64,000 bases of DNA from CBDFKK01 sp965248815 (GTDB lineage: Bacteria; Pseudomonadota; Alphaproteobacteria; SMXP01): NCBI GenBank assembly GCA_965248815.1, contig CBDFKK010000008.1:2852001-2916000 (forward strand), given 5' to 3'. The position numbers and the translations under genes were made by a program. Under the pieces are notes generated by a model. That model was not told where the DNA came from, made no database searches, and was given only the letters and a program-made list of their open reading frames with translations. The first letter of the stretch is position 1; every line of letters begins with the position of its first letter. This document shows, one piece after another, positions 43,565 to 52,888 of the stretch.

Positions 43565-43871
43565 TTTCCTCGCCTTTCGGTCCATATGGTCCGAGTATAG
43601 CTGTCTCTCTATATAAACTTGAATTATTGAGGAACCGAAAAGTTCCGGAGGGTTTCCTGTTTGACATTGATCGATTGCCTCAGAACGCGAGTGTTGGGAG
43701 AGCCCATGGGATTTATTCTTGCGGGTGGAATACGCGGATTGGCAGTGCAAATGTAACAAAAGGATACCTTGAACAATAATTGCGGATGGTGTGTCCTGAA
43801 GGTAGTGACCCGACCCCTTTGAACGCAGCCACATTGAGATAGTAAAATGGCTGAATCGAAGGAGGATTGCG

Positions 43872-44150
43872 ATGTCAGGAAAGCGTTACAAGCCTGAAGA
43901 AATCATATCGAAGTTGCGCGAGGCTGAGGTCTTGCTTGCGGAAGGCGTCAATTCTGGTGAAGTTATTCGCCGTCTGGGCGTGACGAAGATCACATACTAT
44001 CGCTGGCGCAAAGAGTATGGCGGGATGAAGATCGATCAGGCCAAACGTCTGAAGGATCTGGAGAAAGAAAACGCACGGCTGAAACGGCTTCTTGCAGACG
44101 CTGAACTCGACAAGGCGATCTTGAAGGAAGCTGCAGCGGGAAACTTCTAA
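43872..44150 (+). CDS. IS407-type transposase OrfA
   Basis: A 92-residue helix-turn-helix protein ('KYRWRKEYGG'-type recognition region, here 'ITYYRWRKEYGGM') with a leucine-zipper end 'LEKENARLKRLLADAELDKAILKE'. GGAGG lies just upstream of the ATG. It ends 'AAAGNF' at a point where a -1 shift continues into orfB. Confidence 0.9.
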   Translation: MSGKRYKPEEIISKLREAEVLLAEGVNSGEVIRRLGVTKITYYRWRKEYGGMKIDQAKRLKDLEKENARLKRLLADAELDKAILKEAAAGNF

Positions 44151-45046
44151 CGCCCTCGCGCAGACGCGATTGTGTTGAGCGCGCTGTCACAAAGCTCGGC
44201 GTTTCCGAACGCCGGGCCTGCCGGGTGCTTGGGCAACACCGTTCCAGCCAATGGCGCAAGCCGAGACGCGCCGACGACGAAGACGCTTTGACGTCGGCAA
44301 TCATCGACCTGGCGGTGCGATATGGGCGCTACGGCTATAAGCGGATCACGGCGCTGCTTCGCGCTGACGGCTGGCGTGTCAATCATAAACGCGTCGCCCG
44401 GATATGGCAGCGTGAAGGCCTGAAAGTACCGCAGAAACAACCGAAACGAGGAAGACTATGGCTCAACGACGGGTCGTGTATTCGGCTGCGTCCGCAATAT
44501 CGCAATCATGTGTGGGCGTATGATTTCGTGCAGGATCGGACACGCGACGGTCGCAAGTTTCGCATGCTGACTGTGATCGACGAGTTCTCGCGCGAATGTC
44601 TGGCAATCGAAGTGAACCGGCGGCTGAACAGCCAGGACGTTCTCGCGGTCCTCGGCGAGTTGATGGTCCGCCACGGCGTTCCCGATCATATCAGGAGTGA
44701 CAATGGCAGCGAATTTACCGCTACAGCGGTCAGAGAGTGGATCGCCAAGGTCGGCACAAAGACGCTCTTTATTGAACCCGCCAGCCCTTGGGAGAATGGA
44801 TACAATGAATCATTCAACGGGCGACTGCAGGACGAGTGCTTGAAGATTGAGCTGTTCAACAATTTGCTGGAAGCCAAAATCATCATCGAAAACTGGCGAC
44901 GTCACTACAACACAATCCGCCCGCATTCATCGTTGGGGTACAGACCGCCGGCCCCAGAAACAATCCGCCCGGCCTATCTGGCTCCCGCTATGTGGAAGCT
45001 CCCGCCAAATTGGCCTTCCATCGAAAGCAGTCTAATGGTTACATAA
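44147..45046 (+). CDS. IS407-type transposase OrfB
   Basis: The frame opens at the orfA stop ('LTPSRRRDCVERAVTKLGV') and a GTG at 44225 gives a 273-residue form. The DDE core is complete: 'VWAYDFVQD', 'IRSDNGSEFT' and 'PWENGYNESFNGRLQDECL'. It would normally be made as an OrfAB fusion by -1 frameshifting near 44138-44147. The copy looks functional. Confidence 0.9.
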   Translation, partial: LTPSRRRDCVERAVTKLGVSERRACRVLGQHRSSQWRKPRRADDEDALTSAIIDLAVRYGRYGYKRITALLRADGWRVNHKRVARIWQREGLKVPQKQPKRGRLWLNDGSCIRLRPQYRNHVWAYDFVQDRTRDGRKFRMLTVIDEFSRECLAIEVNRRLNSQDVLAVLGELMVRHGVPDHIRSDNGSEFTATAVREWIAKVGTKTLFIEPASPWENGYNESFNGRLQDECLKIELFNNLLEAKIIIENWRRHYNTIRPHSSLGYRPPAPETIRPAYLAPAMWKLPPNWPSIESSLMVT

Positions 45047-45157
45047 AACCTGGCTGCGTCATCGGGGTTTCGTCAAATACCCAAATTTGATTCCAGAATA
45101 CGGCAGACTCGCAACGCCAAAGAGTATGTTTCGTTCGTTAAGAAGGATGAAGAGCGA

Positions 45158-46072
45158 ATGGTTACTTTCAGAGTATCGCGACCGAACTTCATGATCGGCA
45201 TATTAGGACTAGCAATATTATTATTGAGTTCGTCGCTGGTTCGCGCTCAGTCGCCTATGGACGCGTTGACGCCTGAGCAACTTATGGCCCGCGACACAAC
45301 GGAACTCGCACCCGGACTTTACTCGTACGGCAGTTTTGCGGAGCGGGGCATATTTGTCGTGACTGACGAAGGGGTTATTGCCACCGATCCCACCAGCACG
45401 GAGCATGCAGCTGCAATGCGGGCGGCCATAGCCGAAGTGACCGACCAGCCCGTGAAATACGTTATCTATTCCCACCAACATTGGGATCACGCACTCGGCG
45501 GTCAGATCTTTAAAGACGAAGGGGCTACTTTCATTAGCCATGAAAACTGTGTGTCACATTTTGAGTCCACACCTCATCCGGACATTGTGATGCCTGACAA
45601 GACCGTGTCCGGCGGCGAAACAATCATGTTGGGTAGTCGTAAGCTTAACCTAATGTATTTTGGTCGTAATCATGGTGATTGCATGCTCGTCATGCAACTC
45701 GAAGGCACAGATGTATTGTTTGTCGGTGACCTTGTGACGCCTTTCAGTGTTGGTCTTGGTTTTTTCCCAGATTACTTTCCAACAGAGTACCTTAGAACCT
45801 TGACCGAACTGGAAGAATTGGAAGGTTGGATCCGCTTGGTTGGTAACCACGGCATTCCCGTTGCGCCAAAAGAGGCGTTGAGTCAGCGCAGGCGGTATCT
45901 CGACACGCTCATGACACAAGTTAAGCAAGCCATGGATGGCGGGGCCGTACGTGCCGACGCCATTCTCGAAAATATTAACATGCCGGATGAGTTTCGAGAG
46001 ATGCGTGGCTTTGAGCGCCAGCTCCCGCGCGCCGTGGAGCGAATTTATTACTACTATACGATGGGCTGGTAG
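45158..46072 (+). CDS. Metallo-beta-lactamase-fold hydrolase, exported
   Basis: A 304-residue protein with an N-terminal signal or anchor (residues 11-30, 'FMIGILGLAILLLSSSLVRA'). The zinc-binding motif is H106-x-H108-x-D110-H111 ('HQHWDH'); further ligands are likely the His in 'GRNHGDC', the Asp in 'LFVGDLV' and the His in 'VGNHG'. The type resembles periplasmic MBL hydrolases such as quinoprotein-relay or lactonase-like proteins; the substrate is unknown. It is 58 bp upstream of an AGE epimerase gene on the same strand and was cut off from hpd by the IS. Confidence 0.85.
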   Translation: MVTFRVSRPNFMIGILGLAILLLSSSLVRAQSPMDALTPEQLMARDTTELAPGLYSYGSFAERGIFVVTDEGVIATDPTSTEHAAAMRAAIAEVTDQPVKYVIYSHQHWDHALGGQIFKDEGATFISHENCVSHFESTPHPDIVMPDKTVSGGETIMLGSRKLNLMYFGRNHGDCMLVMQLEGTDVLFVGDLVTPFSVGLGFFPDYFPTEYLRTLTELEELEGWIRLVGNHGIPVAPKEALSQRRRYLDTLMTQVKQAMDGGAVRADAILENINMPDEFREMRGFERQLPRAVERIYYYYTMGW

Positions 46073-46130
46073 CAGTGAACCGTTGTTAAAGGGCCAGCTA
46101 GTCGATCGAAAAAGCGCCAGGAAAAGCTGC

Positions 46131-47279
46131 GTGGCCGACCTAAAAGAAGTTGCAAGCGAAGCCAAGAGTTGGATGGAGAACGATGCTCTGCCGTTTTGGT
46201 TTGAGCATGGCATCGATCGCGACAAGGGCGGCTTCATTGAACAGCTGACCGTGGATTGCGAGCCCATCGATGAGCCAACACGACCCGTTCGCGTCGCTGC
46301 CCGACAAATTTATGTTTTTGCACTTGCGGCCGATCGCGGCTGGTTTCCCGAAGGGCGCGACGTTGCGCTCGAAGGCGTTGAGTATTTGTTGAGCCGGGGT
46401 CTTGGTGCGGGCGGCCTGCCCGGCTGTCCCCATTCGTTGACACCAGATGGACTGGTCGCCGATTCAAGGCGCGATGCTTACGATCATGCCTTTATCTTGC
46501 TTGCACTCGCGTGGGCTTGGCGAGTTACGCAAGAGCCAAGGATCGAAGAGGCAATCGGTACTGTCCTCTTGTTTTGTGACGACTGCCTCGCAGATCAGGA
46601 AAGCGGCGGTTGGTTTGAAGGTCAACCCGCGTTATTGCCCCGGAGGCAGAATCCGCAAATGCATGCCCTTGAGGCGATGCTCGCCCTGCATGATGCCTTC
46701 GGCGGTACCGAGTATTTGACGAGAGCGACGGATTTCGTTGTGCTTTTTCGAGAAAAGCTCTTGCCAGTTGGTGAGGGAAACCTACTTGAGTATTTCGATG
46801 GCAACTGGACCGGACCGGCCGCAGCCGTCGAAAAAATCGTTGAGCCAGGTCATTACTTCGAATGGGCTTGGCTTTTGGCAAAATATGCAGACCGAAAAGA
46901 AATACCCCTTGATCCCAGTGGCCAGACTCTTAGGACATGGGCTTTGGACCACGGCATGAATCCTGCCGGCTTTGCTTTCGACCAATGCACGCCTGATGGA
47001 CAAATAGAAAAGTCATCCAGCCGGCTTTGGCCGCAAACTGAGTGCGCGAAAGCGCACCTAACCTATGCTGCCCATGGCGATGTTCAAGCTGCCGCGTTAG
47101 CTGCACAGACTATTCAAAACCTAATGAGTCGATATGTGAAACCTGCGCCCAGGGGAGCCTGGTTTGATTGCCTAAAGGAAGATGGCAGAATTGTCGACGA
47201 TAGGCTTATCTCGCGAACGTTTTACCACATCGCTTGTATGATCGATGAGGCCGTTAGCGTTTCAACCGCTTTGGTTTAA
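46131..47279 (+). CDS. AGE (N-acylglucosamine 2-epimerase)-family isomerase
   Basis: A 382-residue protein starting at GTG 46131 with AGGA upstream; the open frame continues into the previous gene without similarity. The family's (alpha/alpha)6 barrel is recognisable from 'WFEHGIDRDKGGFIEQL', 'ARQIYVFALAADRGWF', 'DAYDHAFILLALAW', 'NPQMHALEAMLAL' and 'EPGHYFEWAWLL', which carry the conserved catalytic histidines. Members epimerise or isomerise hexoses such as mannose/glucose or N-acetylglucosamine in the cytoplasm. Specificity is not predictable. Confidence 0.88.
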   Translation: MADLKEVASEAKSWMENDALPFWFEHGIDRDKGGFIEQLTVDCEPIDEPTRPVRVAARQIYVFALAADRGWFPEGRDVALEGVEYLLSRGLGAGGLPGCPHSLTPDGLVADSRRDAYDHAFILLALAWAWRVTQEPRIEEAIGTVLLFCDDCLADQESGGWFEGQPALLPRRQNPQMHALEAMLALHDAFGGTEYLTRATDFVVLFREKLLPVGEGNLLEYFDGNWTGPAAAVEKIVEPGHYFEWAWLLAKYADRKEIPLDPSGQTLRTWALDHGMNPAGFAFDQCTPDGQIEKSSSRLWPQTECAKAHLTYAAHGDVQAAALAAQTIQNLMSRYVKPAPRGAWFDCLKEDGRIVDDRLISRTFYHIACMIDEAVSVSTALV

Positions 47280-47336
47280 CCGGCAGACGATTAAATCCGG
47301 ACGAACAAAAAAGTCGATAACGAACTAAGGGCCTGT

Positions 47337-47358
47337 CTAGGTCGCATCGTGCGACTAG
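47337..47358. other. Hairpin between convergent genes
   Basis: CTAGGTCGCA and TGCGACTAG pair around TCG with one bulged G. It lies right after the SYLF stop codon (minus strand) and 57 bp after the epimerase stop. No T-run follows, so termination is only a possibility. Confidence 0.4.
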
Positions 47359-47898
47359 CTATTTGTCGATCTTACTGATCTTCGCGCCCTCGAAAGATAA
47401 ATTGTACATCAAGCCTTTGTTCGAGATGACGAAGCCCAAGATAGGGCTATCGAACGTATTGGTGTCAACTTCTCCGCCGGCGCCGAGCGTTACAAGAGCG
47501 ACGCTTCCGTCAACGCCCGCTTCCCAACCGCTGCTATTGCGAAACTTATTTAAAACGTCTTGGTTCATAAATAGGAGGAACTCGGTTTTTACTTGGCCGC
47601 CGAGTTGCCAACCTATTGAACCGGAAACGAGGCGGTAATATTCGATATTCGAGCCACCGATGCGTAGCGTGCCTTCGCCAAACTCTTCGCCTAGACCCAT
47701 TCCGGCCTTCATGACGCGTGGAAAAATCAAGATGCCCGCGGCGGAATTTAAGAGTTCATCTGCGCTGTTGACTTCCTCGTGGAAGCGCGCAAGTGCATCT
47801 GAAACGCGTCTATCAATTTTTGATTTTGACGCGGCGTCCGCCTGCAATGCGAGCGCGCAGGTTAAGCATAGTGCGGTGATGAGGGTTTTGAAGAGCAT
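47359..47898 (-). CDS. SYLF-domain lipid-binding protein (Ysc84 type), exported
   Basis: A 179-residue protein with a signal peptide (residues 1-22, cleavage after 'LQADA'). The mature part is one SYLF domain: 'AAGILIFPRVMKAGMGLG', 'EFGEGTLRIGG', 'SIGWQLGGQVKTEFLLFMN' and 'GVDGSVALVTLGAGGEVD'. The domain binds phosphoinositides in eukaryotes, and bacterial members are periplasmic lipid-associated proteins of unsettled role. It is a single gene. Confidence 0.9.
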   Translation of the reverse strand: MLFKTLITALCLTCALALQADAASKSKIDRRVSDALARFHEEVNSADELLNSAAGILIFPRVMKAGMGLGEEFGEGTLRIGGSNIEYYRLVSGSIGWQLGGQVKTEFLLFMNQDVLNKFRNSSGWEAGVDGSVALVTLGAGGEVDTNTFDSPILGFVISNKGLMYNLSFEGAKISKIDK

Positions 47899-48118
47899 GG
47901 CGTATTCCTTCGAATCGGAGACACTTTGGCTAGCGGTTAACTGCCATCATTTCATTCTTCAGTTAAAAGAGCGTTGAGTGGCAGGCCCTCGCCGTAGCGG
48001 GGCGGGGCGCCTGAATCCGCCATTTTTTTGGAGGGCCGCTGACGTTCTATCTGGCACAGCTCGATATTTTGTGAGACCGCGCAACGACCGCTACAAGTTT
48101 AAATACCGGTGCAGGGAG

Positions 48119-50110
48119 CTAAATGCTATTGCCGATCGCGTAGCCTTCTTGTGTGGCAGACATGAGATAACGCGGCGATAGACAATCACCAATCAAATGG
48201 GGAGTGTGGCCGGCCGCGCGCAACGGTTTTAAAAGCTCAACGTTCGGGATGCGGGGCGTCGAGTAGGTCAGCAGGGCGACGTCAGAGATCGTAGTTGTGT
48301 CGCCCGTGATGACGTTTCGGCACGTGACCTCGCCTTCAGCAAATTCTGACTCTGGCGAAATATCGCAAAACGGTATTGTTTCGATGTGCGCATTTTGAAG
48401 ACGGCGAAATATGCCCTGACGCGCCACAATCGATTCTTCGTGTGCAAGTTCCTCTCTGGGGGTCACGATGATAACCCGGTCGACTCGCTCTGAAATCAAT
48501 GAAATGGCGTCGTAAGTGGACATGGATTGATCGCAGTCGTAGATGACAGCCGTACCCGGCAGCCGCGCAGGATGCGCCAGTAGTTCCGGAATAAGCGACC
48601 GCAGGTCCAAGAAAATGCCTTCGTCTTTGAAGTCTGTCGGAAAACAGGTTGGCCACATCATTGTGGCGCCTGTCGCCAGGATGATTTCTTCGGGGTTTAA
48701 CGCGATGACGTCTTCGGCCGTTGCCGTTACGCCAAGTTGGAAAATCACGCCCTCCTTTTGTGCACGCAACAATTGATAATCGTAAACACTGCTCAGATTT
48801 TCGCCGCCGGGCAATTCGGCGTTGAGGCGTGTCTTGCCGCCCACTTCTGAGGACGCACTGAAAACAGTCACGCGATGGCCCCGTGCGGCGGCGACCCAGG
48901 CGGCTTCTAGTCCGGCAACACCAGCACCCACCACGACGACCGATTTTGGCTTGTCCGTTCGGCTGGGCGTCCAGTCGGCTTCATCGGCTGCGCCCACTCT
49001 GGGATTGTTGTCGCAGGCCAGACTTTGCTGACCGGCGACAAGTGCCCAACAACTGTTGCACGACACGCAATATCGGATGTCCGCCTCACGCCCCTGTTCT
49101 GACTTTATGGGCCAGGCCGGGTCCGTCACCAGCGGGCGGCCAAGCCCGACAAGTTCAGCGGTGCCGTCGGCGATCGCGTGTTCCGCTTCGTTGGGATCGG
49201 TAATGAGACCAACTGCCATGACGGGAATGTCACCGGTCGCGTCACGAAGCCGGCGGATAAGAGGCAGATAAGTTGCTCGGGGTTCATGCATATCGGGGAT
49301 ATGCATTTCGAGCGACGGTCCATGGGCGCCTTGCACGAAGCAGAAATAGTCGACCTGTCCGTCGGATGCGATGCGTTTGACAATGGTTGCGGCCTCGTCC
49401 GGATCGATTCCGCCGGGTATGCCGTCGTCTCCCGCAACGCGCAGACCAAGAATGAAGTCGGCTCCGCATTCGTTGCGAATGGATGAGATGAGCTCGCGCA
49501 AATGATATGTTCGTCCCTCAAGGTCTCCGCCATACTCGTCGTCCCTAGCGTTTGACCAAGGCGACAAGAACTGGTGGAACAAATGGCCATGGCCGCCGGA
49601 AATTTCGACGCCGCTAAAGCCGGCCCGTTTCAACCGCGCCGACGACCTGGCCATGTGTTCGCTCATCCACTTGATTTCATCGGAGAACAGTGCCCGCGGG
49701 ACTGTCCAACTTAAGTCATCGGGCAGGGATGATGCGCCGATCGCCGCCGAGATCCGGCCCCGATGATGACTTCCCCTACCTGAATCCTGCAATTGACCGA
49801 GTAACCGGCAGTCTTCGGTTTCAACGGCTTCGGCCCACGCCTGCAAACTGTCGAAATGATCGTCGTTAAAAATTCGAGCCTTATACGGAATGTTCTGCCA
49901 GGGCGTCGCACTCAACGGCTCGGTCACAATCATTCCCGCTCCGCCCTTGGCCCGATTGGCCGAATATCCAATGAGCTTATCGGTTGCGCGTTGATTGGCG
50001 CCGAACCGTGTCGTCATAGACGCGTGAGCAATACGGTTGCGCAGCGTCTTTCCAGCAAGGGTAAAACTTGAAAATAGGTTGGGATAAACAGGGTGGGGTG
50101 ACGTGGACAT
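48119..50110 (-). CDS. Old-yellow-enzyme/2,4-dienoyl-CoA-reductase-type oxidoreductase (FMN, FAD, 4Fe-4S)
   Basis: A 663-residue two-part flavoprotein. Residues 1-360 form the FMN-binding TIM barrel ('RNRIAHASMTTRFGAN', 'GHGHLFHQFLSPWSN'). The [4Fe-4S] site is 'CVSCNSCW...LACDNNP'. From about residue 390 the FAD/NAD(P) dinucleotide fold begins with 'VVVGAGVAGLEAAWVAAARG'. The architecture is that of 2,4-dienoyl-CoA reductase, trimethylamine dehydrogenase and related enzymes. It reduces activated C=C bonds or demethylates amines. It is last in a minus-strand series with the MDR reductase and FAD oxidase. Confidence 0.92.
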   Translation of the reverse strand: MSTSPHPVYPNLFSSFTLAGKTLRNRIAHASMTTRFGANQRATDKLIGYSANRAKGGAGMIVTEPLSATPWQNIPYKARIFNDDHFDSLQAWAEAVETEDCRLLGQLQDSGRGSHHRGRISAAIGASSLPDDLSWTVPRALFSDEIKWMSEHMARSSARLKRAGFSGVEISGGHGHLFHQFLSPWSNARDDEYGGDLEGRTYHLRELISSIRNECGADFILGLRVAGDDGIPGGIDPDEAATIVKRIASDGQVDYFCFVQGAHGPSLEMHIPDMHEPRATYLPLIRRLRDATGDIPVMAVGLITDPNEAEHAIADGTAELVGLGRPLVTDPAWPIKSEQGREADIRYCVSCNSCWALVAGQQSLACDNNPRVGAADEADWTPSRTDKPKSVVVVGAGVAGLEAAWVAAARGHRVTVFSASSEVGGKTRLNAELPGGENLSSVYDYQLLRAQKEGVIFQLGVTATAEDVIALNPEEIILATGATMMWPTCFPTDFKDEGIFLDLRSLIPELLAHPARLPGTAVIYDCDQSMSTYDAISLISERVDRVIIVTPREELAHEESIVARQGIFRRLQNAHIETIPFCDISPESEFAEGEVTCRNVITGDTTTISDVALLTYSTPRIPNVELLKPLRAAGHTPHLIGDCLSPRYLMSATQEGYAIGNSI

Positions 50111-50212
50111 TATGTATTGTCGTTGGAGCGCAGCCGGCCGCGTTGTTGAAGCCGGGGATCGGCTGCGTTGCCCAGATCATGGTCGCAAAGCATCACTTCT
50201 TTTGAAGGATCC

Positions 50213-51208
50213 TTATCCATTGGGCAAAATGATTATTTTACCGTCGCGCTCCTCGCCAGTCTTGGCGGCATGTCGAACGGCGTCTTTGATTTGATCGAGC
50301 GTATAAGTCGCAGCGATTTTGGCTTTTAGCGTGCCGTCGGCAATAAAAGCGGGCGCTTCGTCTTTCAGCCGTGCAACGTCCTCCTCGTTCATCTCATCCA
50401 TGAAATTTGTCGTCAGAAATCCCCTAAGAGACAGGTGCTTTTGAAACATGGTCTCCGGATTGACCATGCAGGGCTCGCCGGACAAGAGACCATACGCAAG
50501 AATAGTTGCGCCCGGCGCGATGCAGTCCGCTAGCTTTTGCGTGGCCCGTCCGGCGACCGCATCAATCGCAAGCTTTATGGGTGCGCCGCCCGTTGCCTCG
50601 CGCACTCTATCTGCCAAGTCATCGTCATCGACCAATACGACATCCGCGCCTAAGTCTTTTAGCTCGGGAACGAGCGACTCGCGGCGCACGACATTGACGG
50701 TTTTGATACTTTCCTTATGGGCGAGGGAAATCAGAAAACGCCCGCAGTTCGAATTTGCAGCGTTTTGAATCAGCCAATCGCCCGGGCTGAATGGAACGAC
50801 GCCCCGGAGCAATACGAAAGACGTCAGCGCATTGATGGGAGCAAGACAAAGTTGAGCCGAATCGCCGGCGGGAGCCGGAGTAACCTCCGTCTCCTTGAGT
50901 TTGACTTGCTGGCGCCAAGCGCCTTTTCCGTCAACGCGGATAGGCAAGAATACACGATCGCCGCTCTTGAATTGTTTTGCGTCAGGACCGGCCTTAATGA
51001 CGTGTCCAACCGCTTCGACGCCAGGTGTCGCCGGCGGTGTGCGACCGAAGGTCAGAGAGCCCGACATGAATTTGAGGTCGGCAATATGAACTGGTGCCGC
51101 TTCTATCGATATAAGAACTTCATTTGTCGTGGGCGGCTCGATGTCCTGCTCAATCACCTCAAGTACATCTTCGGGCTTTCCAAACTCTTTGAACTGAGCA
51201 AGTTTCAT
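50213..51208 (-). CDS. MDR-family (quinone oxidoreductase / enoyl reductase-like) dehydrogenase
   Basis: A 331-residue medium-chain dehydrogenase/reductase. The N-terminal GroES-like domain ('PGVEAVGHVIKAG', 'GDRVFLP') is followed by the NADPH-binding domain with 'DWLIQNAANSNCGRFLISLAH'. No structural zinc cysteines are visible, and the tryptic pattern is closest to the Etr1/2-enoyl-reductase and zeta-crystallin branch. It would reduce an alpha,beta-unsaturated carbonyl. It lies 22 bp after the FAD oxidase gene, and its product may pass to the old-yellow enzyme. Confidence 0.87.
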   Translation of the reverse strand: MKLAQFKEFGKPEDVLEVIEQDIEPPTTNEVLISIEAAPVHIADLKFMSGSLTFGRTPPATPGVEAVGHVIKAGPDAKQFKSGDRVFLPIRVDGKGAWRQQVKLKETEVTPAPAGDSAQLCLAPINALTSFVLLRGVVPFSPGDWLIQNAANSNCGRFLISLAHKESIKTVNVVRRESLVPELKDLGADVVLVDDDDLADRVREATGGAPIKLAIDAVAGRATQKLADCIAPGATILAYGLLSGEPCMVNPETMFQKHLSLRGFLTTNFMDEMNEEDVARLKDEAPAFIADGTLKAKIAATYTLDQIKDAVRHAAKTGEERDGKIIILPNG

Positions 51209-51230
51209 CCGTCTTCTTTCTTTTGTGGTT

Positions 51231-52775
51231 CTAGAGTCCCAATGCGCCAGGGTTCAATATTCCCTTGGGATCCAGTAATTTTTTCAGTTCCCGGAGCAAC
51301 GACATGTTTTCAGGGGCGATCGACCGTTCAAAGGGGTAGAACTTTCCGAGTTGGTAGTGAGTTGTTCCCATATCGCTATACATCTCTGCCAAGTCTTCCA
51401 TCATCCTTGTGACGATGCCATAGCTTTCAAAATTTCGAGGCGATTCCGCGAGGGACTTAAGATGCCCGTCTTGCAATGTGCGGTCATAAAACGCCGTCGA
51501 TCCATCGGGCCAAAACCATTGCTGCTCATACAAAATATCGGTGTGGATGGCAAACGTAGAAACGGTCGTGGAGATATTGTGGCGTTTTAGTTCTTCCTTG
51601 TTTTGTTGGACATATTCCTGCGTTTTCTGGTGAACGTCCAAGATGCGTGACGGCGGAAACACAGCGTGAATGGGAATCCAACGCCTGCCGTCATGACTGA
51701 CGAGATAGCCGCCGACGTCGGGAAACGGATCCGAGCGCAATACAGTGGGCACAGAAGATTTGATCTTTCCCCCTTTTTGCTCGCAGAGCTTTGCAACATC
51801 AGCGAGCATTGAATCGCACTCTTCATCCGTATTTGCATCAACAGTTGCATGCAACGTGCAGGCATGTCCTTTCAAAACGCCGGTTCCGGCAAGGGCGACA
51901 TCGACGGCTTTTTTGACGCCCGCCTCTTTGGCGACAGCCCCGAGTGTCTTCACGCCGTCGGAAAAAAGCTTGAGGCTCGTGCTCTCGCCACCCGCTACTT
52001 CATCAAGACCGACGCACTCAGAAACAAATCCAGCGCGCGCGATCTCCGTTTGGGTTTCAATCATGTCTTCGAAAGACTCGAAACCAAATGATATGCCGGC
52101 CCACTTGTTCGGTCGCTTGATGAGACGGAATGTGGCTTTGGTCTTAATGCCCAGCGCGCCCGCATCTCCTAGAAATAGCCCCGTCAAATCTGGGCCGAAA
52201 TAGCGTTGAAACGGAATGCCGGCCTTGTTGGCGGCAGAACCGGTTTTGAGGATCTGTCCATCTCCAAGCACGACCTCTAATGACAGAATGTTCTCGTGAA
52301 TGGCGCCATATACACCGGAGCCCAAAAAAATGCTTCCTTGCGACAGACCTCCACCGATGGTGGCAAATCGGCCTGATCCTGTGCCCCAATAAGGAGTACG
52401 TATATTTCGTTCAGCTAGCGTTTCGTTCAACTTTTTCCATGTGCATCCGCATTCAACAGTGACGTACATGTCCTCTTCGTTGATTTCCGTGACGCGATCG
52501 AGCTTTCGCATGTCAATCGTGATGCTTTTGGCCGACTGAGGAACGTAACCTTTGGTGTAAGACATGCCCCCGCCGCGCGGCACAATCGCATAACCACGGG
52601 TCTCGCAAAACTTGACAATATCCGTGATCTGAGACGTTTCGGTGGGCACGGCAATGGCGGCCGGGCGCTCCCCTTGCCACATGATGTCCATTGAGAAGAA
52701 CTCACGATCTTCATCGGACGTGAGCAATTGTTCGCTGCCGACAATCTGTTCCAGCGCACTAAGGCTAGGATCCAT
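51231..52775 (-). CDS. FAD-linked oxidase (PCMH/VAO type)
   Basis: A 514-residue protein from ATG 52775 ('MDPSLSALEQIVGSEQLLT'). The FAD-binding PCMH domain is typical: 'PRGGGMSYTKGYVPQ', then 'GTGSGRFATIGGGLSQGS' and 'LFLGDAGALGIKTKATFRL'. The C-terminal substrate-capping half is similar in length to glycolate oxidase GlcD and vanillyl-alcohol oxidase families. It oxidises an alcohol, alpha-hydroxy acid or p-alkylphenol. First gene of the minus-strand trio and divergent from the methyltransferase gene across about 115 bp. Confidence 0.87.
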   Translation of the reverse strand: MDPSLSALEQIVGSEQLLTSDEDREFFSMDIMWQGERPAAIAVPTETSQITDIVKFCETRGYAIVPRGGGMSYTKGYVPQSAKSITIDMRKLDRVTEINEEDMYVTVECGCTWKKLNETLAERNIRTPYWGTGSGRFATIGGGLSQGSIFLGSGVYGAIHENILSLEVVLGDGQILKTGSAANKAGIPFQRYFGPDLTGLFLGDAGALGIKTKATFRLIKRPNKWAGISFGFESFEDMIETQTEIARAGFVSECVGLDEVAGGESTSLKLFSDGVKTLGAVAKEAGVKKAVDVALAGTGVLKGHACTLHATVDANTDEECDSMLADVAKLCEQKGGKIKSSVPTVLRSDPFPDVGGYLVSHDGRRWIPIHAVFPPSRILDVHQKTQEYVQQNKEELKRHNISTTVSTFAIHTDILYEQQWFWPDGSTAFYDRTLQDGHLKSLAESPRNFESYGIVTRMMEDLAEMYSDMGTTHYQLGKFYPFERSIAPENMSLLRELKKLLDPKGILNPGALGL

Positions 52776-52888
52776 AATTAAGAGCCTATCTTCGTCGGTT
52801 GAGGAATGCCGCAGGCATTCAACAGCAGCCGCGTCCATGTTGCAATCGAAAGCACCCAAATATACCCTTTTGCAACGACCCGCCTGCA

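Larger units (their letters stand above)
43806..45075 (+). mobile_element. IS407-type IS3-family insertion sequence, 1270 bp
   Basis: The ends TGACCCGACCCCTTTGAACG and CGTCATCGGGGTTTCGTCA are imperfect inverted repeats sharing CGCAGCCA/TGGCTGCG. It encodes an intact orfA and orfB. It is inserted between hpd and a hydrolase gene. No clear target duplication is seen. Confidence 0.88.

Noticed and set aside
45936..46130. N-terminal extension of the AGE epimerase
   Set aside because: These codons overlap the end of the MBL gene in another frame and show no family similarity; GTG 46131 fits the family length.
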